A stretch of DNA of 64,000 nucleotides from Marinobacter caseinilyticus. Its GTDB lineage: Bacteria; Pseudomonadota; Gammaproteobacteria; Pseudomonadales; Oleiphilaceae. Of the stretch, positions 63,905 to 64,000 are shown in pieces (position 1 is the first letter of the stretch; each line of letters begins with the position of its first letter). The stretch is from the NCBI RefSeq assembly GCF_011074955.1, contig NZ_WUQJ01000028.1:104183-168182 (forward strand). Direction: 5' to 3'. The notes under the pieces were generated by a model that saw only the letters and a program-made list of their open reading frames with translations, ran no database searches and was not told the origin of the DNA. A program made the translations under genes and the position numbers.

Positions 63905-64000
63905 ATGAAAGTAGTTTTGTTTTGTGGCGGTCTTGGCATGCGTTTGCGGGAGTATTCAGACAATATTCCCAAACCAATGGTACCCGTTGGTCATCGCCCC
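63905..64000 (+). CDS. sugar-phosphate nucleotidyltransferase, 5' part only
   Basis: Only the first 32 codons lie in the window. They read LFCGGLGMRLREY and KPMVPVG, the nucleotide-binding G-G-L-G-x-R-L and KPM signature of glucose-1-phosphate cytidylyl/thymidylyltransferases (RfbF, RfbA). It would make the NDP-sugar used by the preceding genes. The start ATG at 63905 is 24 bp after the previous stop. Which nucleotide is used cannot be told from this fragment. Confidence 0.75.
   Translation, partial: MKVVLFCGGLGMRLREYSDNIPKPMVPVGHRP

Overview
The window looks like the chromosome of a marine-type gammaproteobacterium from the Pseudomonadales/Cellvibrionales/Marinobacter neighbourhood. The pointers are a Pseudomonas-type CysH APS reductase, CysB, FadD, a PA3286-like KAS III, the ExeA/GspB pair, the gene order dnaX-ybaB-recR-rnd-ycgL-ycgN with a 4.5S RNA just upstream, and an exosortase (XrtA/PEP-CTERM) exopolysaccharide region. 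I cannot assign a genus. No phage, insertion sequence, CRISPR array, tRNA or rRNA was seen.

Layout. 1-2200: cysH and cysB, convergent. 2200-5450: a MalT-like LuxR/LAL regulator, then a gene-free stretch with a near-perfect CRP operator, a strong terminator and a dispersed repeat. 5450-10080: exeA-gspB-dinG. 10.1-22 kb: patatin phospholipase, mlaA, thioesterase, KAS III, hrpA, fadD, alpha/beta hydrolase and MaoC hydratase, a lipid-flavoured housekeeping stretch. 22-30.7 kb: a nine-gene minus-strand operon (coiled-coil envelope protein, three TPR proteins, a small secreted protein, ExbB, two ExbD, a TonB/AgmX-like protein) that resembles the energised part of the Myxococcus Agl gliding machinery. 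31.2-36 kb: VWA/MoxR/VWA cluster. 36.4-41.8 kb: ycgN, ycgL, rnd, recR, ybaB, dnaX, ffs. 41.8-45.5 kb: 2OG oxygenase, YeaD, acyltransferase, SDR. 45.5-64 kb: prsK-prsR-prsT, two PEP-CTERM genes flanking xrtA, a polysaccharide flippase, a VCBS-repeat lipoprotein, and the start of a sugar-nucleotide/glycosyltransferase operon cut by the window edge.

How it fits together. PrsK (sensor kinase) and PrsR (sigma54-type activator) are expected to control PEP-CTERM genes. Both PEP-CTERM genes here have a GG-N10-GC sigma54 promoter, and 70-82 bp upstream of it a 17-bp motif, TGTCRGNNNNNYTTACA, which I propose is the PrsR binding site. The same motif plus a sigma54 promoter occurs once more, at 30.8-30.9 kb, in front of about 85 nt that carry a hairpin and an intrinsic terminator but no credible gene. 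This is a candidate small RNA in the same regulon, located between the ExbBD/TonB/TPR operon and the VWA cluster. The first PEP-CTERM gene also carries a leader that reads as a c-di-GMP-I (GEMM) riboswitch, with a GNRA-capped stem and a compensatory base change. Matrix-protein output would then depend on both PrsK/PrsR and c-di-GMP. XrtA would process the PEP-CTERM proteins, and the flippase, glycosyltransferase and sugar genes would make the associated polysaccharide.

A family of three imperfect-palindrome repeats lies just downstream of three minus-strand genes (dinG, the CoxE-like VWA gene, ycgN), always in the same orientation.
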